From contig JBFLYW010000016.1 in NCBI GenBank assembly GCA_040756515.1, forward strand, positions 1-64,000: a DNA stretch of 64,000 nt, written 5' to 3'. The position numbers and the translations under genes are program-made. This DNA comes from DSXH01 sp020724325 (GTDB taxonomy: Bacteria > Bacteroidota > Ignavibacteria > Ignavibacteriales > Melioribacteraceae). Positions 62,643-64,000 of the stretch are shown here, piece by piece. Under the pieces are notes generated by a model. It was not told where the DNA came from, made no database searches, and was given only the letters and a program-made list of their open reading frames with translations. The stretch's first letter is position 1; each line of letters opens with the position of its first letter.

Positions 62643-64000
62643 TTAACCTTTAATTACACCAACCGGTTTTAACTTTGCAACTTTAGTACTTATTCCGGCA
62701 TTATGCATTACATCAACTACATCAGAAACATCTTTATAAGCGTGGGGCATTTCTTCTGCAATTGTTTTATAACCTTTTGCGTGGATGACAATTCCTTTTT
62801 TGGTTAATTCATCAATAAGATTTTTTCCTTTTGCTTCTTTTAATGCCTGGTGCCGGCTCATAACTCTACCGGCGCCGTGACACGAACTACCGAATGTTTC
62901 CTGCATTGCTTTATCTGTTCCGATTGATACAAAGGAATACCTTCCCATATCGCCGGATATTAAAACGGGCTGACCAATAGATTTATATTTATCCGGAATT
63001 AATTTACTGTTAGGCGGGAATGCACGTGTAGCACCTTTTCTATGGACACATACTTTTTTAATTTCTCCGTCAATTAGATGTTCTTCTATCTTTGCAATGT
63101 TATGACAAACATCGTAGATCAATCCGAAGTTAAGTTCTGCTTCAGAAATGTTGAGTGTTCGCATAAAACTTTTTTTAGCCAGACACATAATTATCTGCCG
63201 GTTATTCCATGCAAAGTTTGCTGCAGAACGCATTGCCCCAAGGTAGTTTTGTCCTTCTAAGGATTTAATCGGTGCACATGCAAGTTGTTTATCGGGTAAA
63301 TTAAATCCGAACTTATTATCTGACCGAACAAGGATTTTAAGGTAATCCTCACAGACCTGATAACCTAACCCTCTTGAACCGGTATGGATCTGAATAACAA
63401 TCTGGTTTTTAAATAATCCGATTACGCCGGCAGCTTTTTCATCAAATATTTCATCAACAATATCAATTTCCAAAAAATGATTTCCCGAGCCAAGAGTTCC
63501 CGCCTGATCCATTCCTCTTTCAATTGCTCTGCTGCTAACAGAATTTGGATCTGCGTTTTCTAATTTCCCGTTTTCTTCAGTAAGCATAAGATCATCTACA
63601 GAACCAAATCCATTATTAACTGCCCATTCGGAGCCGTTAATTAGAATTTGTTTAATCTCATGCAAATTCAATTTTTTTATTGCACCGCTTGCACCAACGC
63701 CGGTTGGAATATCAATAAATAAATTTTCGGTAAGTTTTTGTACTCTATTTTTTATGGAACTGTAGTCAAGAGAAGTTTTAGCCAGGCGAACACCGCAATT
63801 AATATCATAACCAACACCGCCGGGGGAAATTACTCCTTCCTTAACATCTGTTGCAGCTACACCGCCAATCGGAAATCCGTAGCCCCAATGAATATCCGGC
63901 ATTGCTAATGAATATTTTTGGATTCCGGGAAGATGTGCAACATTAACAACTTGTTTTACTGCTTCATCATTCTGAAATGTTTCTCTTAACATTTTTTCTG
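62643..64000 (-). CDS. rtcB: RNA-splicing ligase RtcB (N-terminus beyond window)
   Basis: About 450 residues are inside the window; the frame is still open at 64000 (codons before MLRETF read ..EK), so the true start is outside, as expected since RtcB begins about 30 residues before this point. Motifs: PDIHWGYGFPIGGVAA, YDINCGVRLAK (metal Cys), GSGNHFLEID, CHNIAKIEEH, RKGATRAFP and CHGAGRVMSR (the guanylylated His). It joins 2',3'-cyclic phosphate and 5'-hydroxyl RNA ends with GTP and manganese. No RtcA or archease is in view. Confidence 0.95.
   Translation of the reverse strand, partial: EKMLRETFQNDEAVKQVVNVAHLPGIQKYSLAMPDIHWGYGFPIGGVAATDVKEGVISPGGVGYDINCGVRLAKTSLDYSSIKNRVQKLTENLFIDIPTGVGASGAIKKLNLHEIKQILINGSEWAVNNGFGSVDDLMLTEENGKLENADPNSVSSRAIERGMDQAGTLGSGNHFLEIDIVDEIFDEKAAGVIGLFKNQIVIQIHTGSRGLGYQVCEDYLKILVRSDNKFGFNLPDKQLACAPIKSLEGQNYLGAMRSAANFAWNNRQIIMCLAKKSFMRTLNISEAELNFGLIYDVCHNIAKIEEHLIDGEIKKVCVHRKGATRAFPPNSKLIPDKYKSIGQPVLISGDMGRYSFVSIGTDKAMQETFGSSCHGAGRVMSRHQALKEAKGKNLIDELTKKGIVIHAKGYKTIAEEMPHAYKDVSDVVDVMHNAGISTKVAKLKPVGVIKG

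Noticed and set aside
1..64000. tRNA, rRNA or tmRNA genes
   Set aside because: None was recognised by eye in the intergenic regions; a dedicated scan was not possible here.

Overview
The window looks like a chromosomal segment of a Gram-negative, AT-rich anaerobe or facultative anaerobe of the Bacteroidota/Chlorobi superphylum, most likely near Ignavibacteria/Melioribacter. The clues are lipoproteins with ENPTEPP-type linkers, LPS-heptose genes (HldD, a GT9 heptosyltransferase), many DinB, YhcH, DUF1028, DUF2723 and CocE family genes, and clear Shine-Dalgarno sites (GGAGG/AGGAG), which are weak or absent in classical Bacteroidales. This placement is inference from gene content only.

Layout. 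1-3.2 kb: two secreted or lipoprotein genes of unknown role, the decayed tail of an IS4-type transposase, a TPR protein and a small MITE-like element. 3.2-7.2 kb: an 11-haem lipoprotein cytochrome and a tandem-rhodanese lipoprotein behind a good sigma-54 promoter, with inverted-repeat activator sites and a PAS/AAA+/Fis activator gene directly upstream. 7.2-21.3 kb: a large one-direction redox island. One block (21342 to 14224) encodes a Tat-exported four-cluster ferredoxin, a NrfD/HybB quinone-site protein, a 13-haem cytochrome, a histidine kinase with two periplasmic haem motifs, and two receiver proteins that carry GcvH-like (lipoyl-fold) domains without the lipoyl lysine. The second block (13894 to 7271) encodes a 16-haem cytochrome fused to a cytochrome b domain, a 4-haem cytochrome, an outer-membrane beta-barrel, a 14-haem cytochrome and a 9-haem lipoprotein, and ends at an intrinsic terminator. 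Over 3.2-21.3 kb I count 65 CXXCH motifs plus 4 atypical haem motifs (CX3CH or CX4CH). Together the genes describe a quinone-to-periplasm-to-outer-membrane electron conduit with its own redox-sensing system.

21.5-64 kb is mostly housekeeping and accessory metabolism. It holds a chorismate mutase/prephenate dehydratase/ACT/DAHP synthase fusion, PspC, an IorA-like TPP enzyme with a cupin, an MscS channel, an EamA transporter, AMP nucleosidase, a PAP2 phosphatase, a hybrid histidine kinase, YjbQ, a phospholipase C/S1-P1-type protein and a LOG protein. Further on come glycosyltransferases, DUF2723, a DUF362 + NapH-type ferredoxin pair, DUF1028, FKBP, YhcH, CocE, DinB, MurU-like and AmgK-RapZ-C fusion genes, an M28 peptidase, MetH, HldD, a four-helix-bundle protein, Nudix, an alpha/beta hydrolase, a Spy-like lipoprotein and RtcB (cut by the window end).

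Four intergenic stretches (27.2, 32.8, 45.3 and 52.2 kb) carry related hairpin-rich repeats. The strongest candidate for an undescribed system is the 14-21 kb block: a haem-sensing kinase with a zinc-ribbon insert in its ATPase domain, paired with two receiver/degenerate-GcvH proteins inside a NrfD-multihaem operon.
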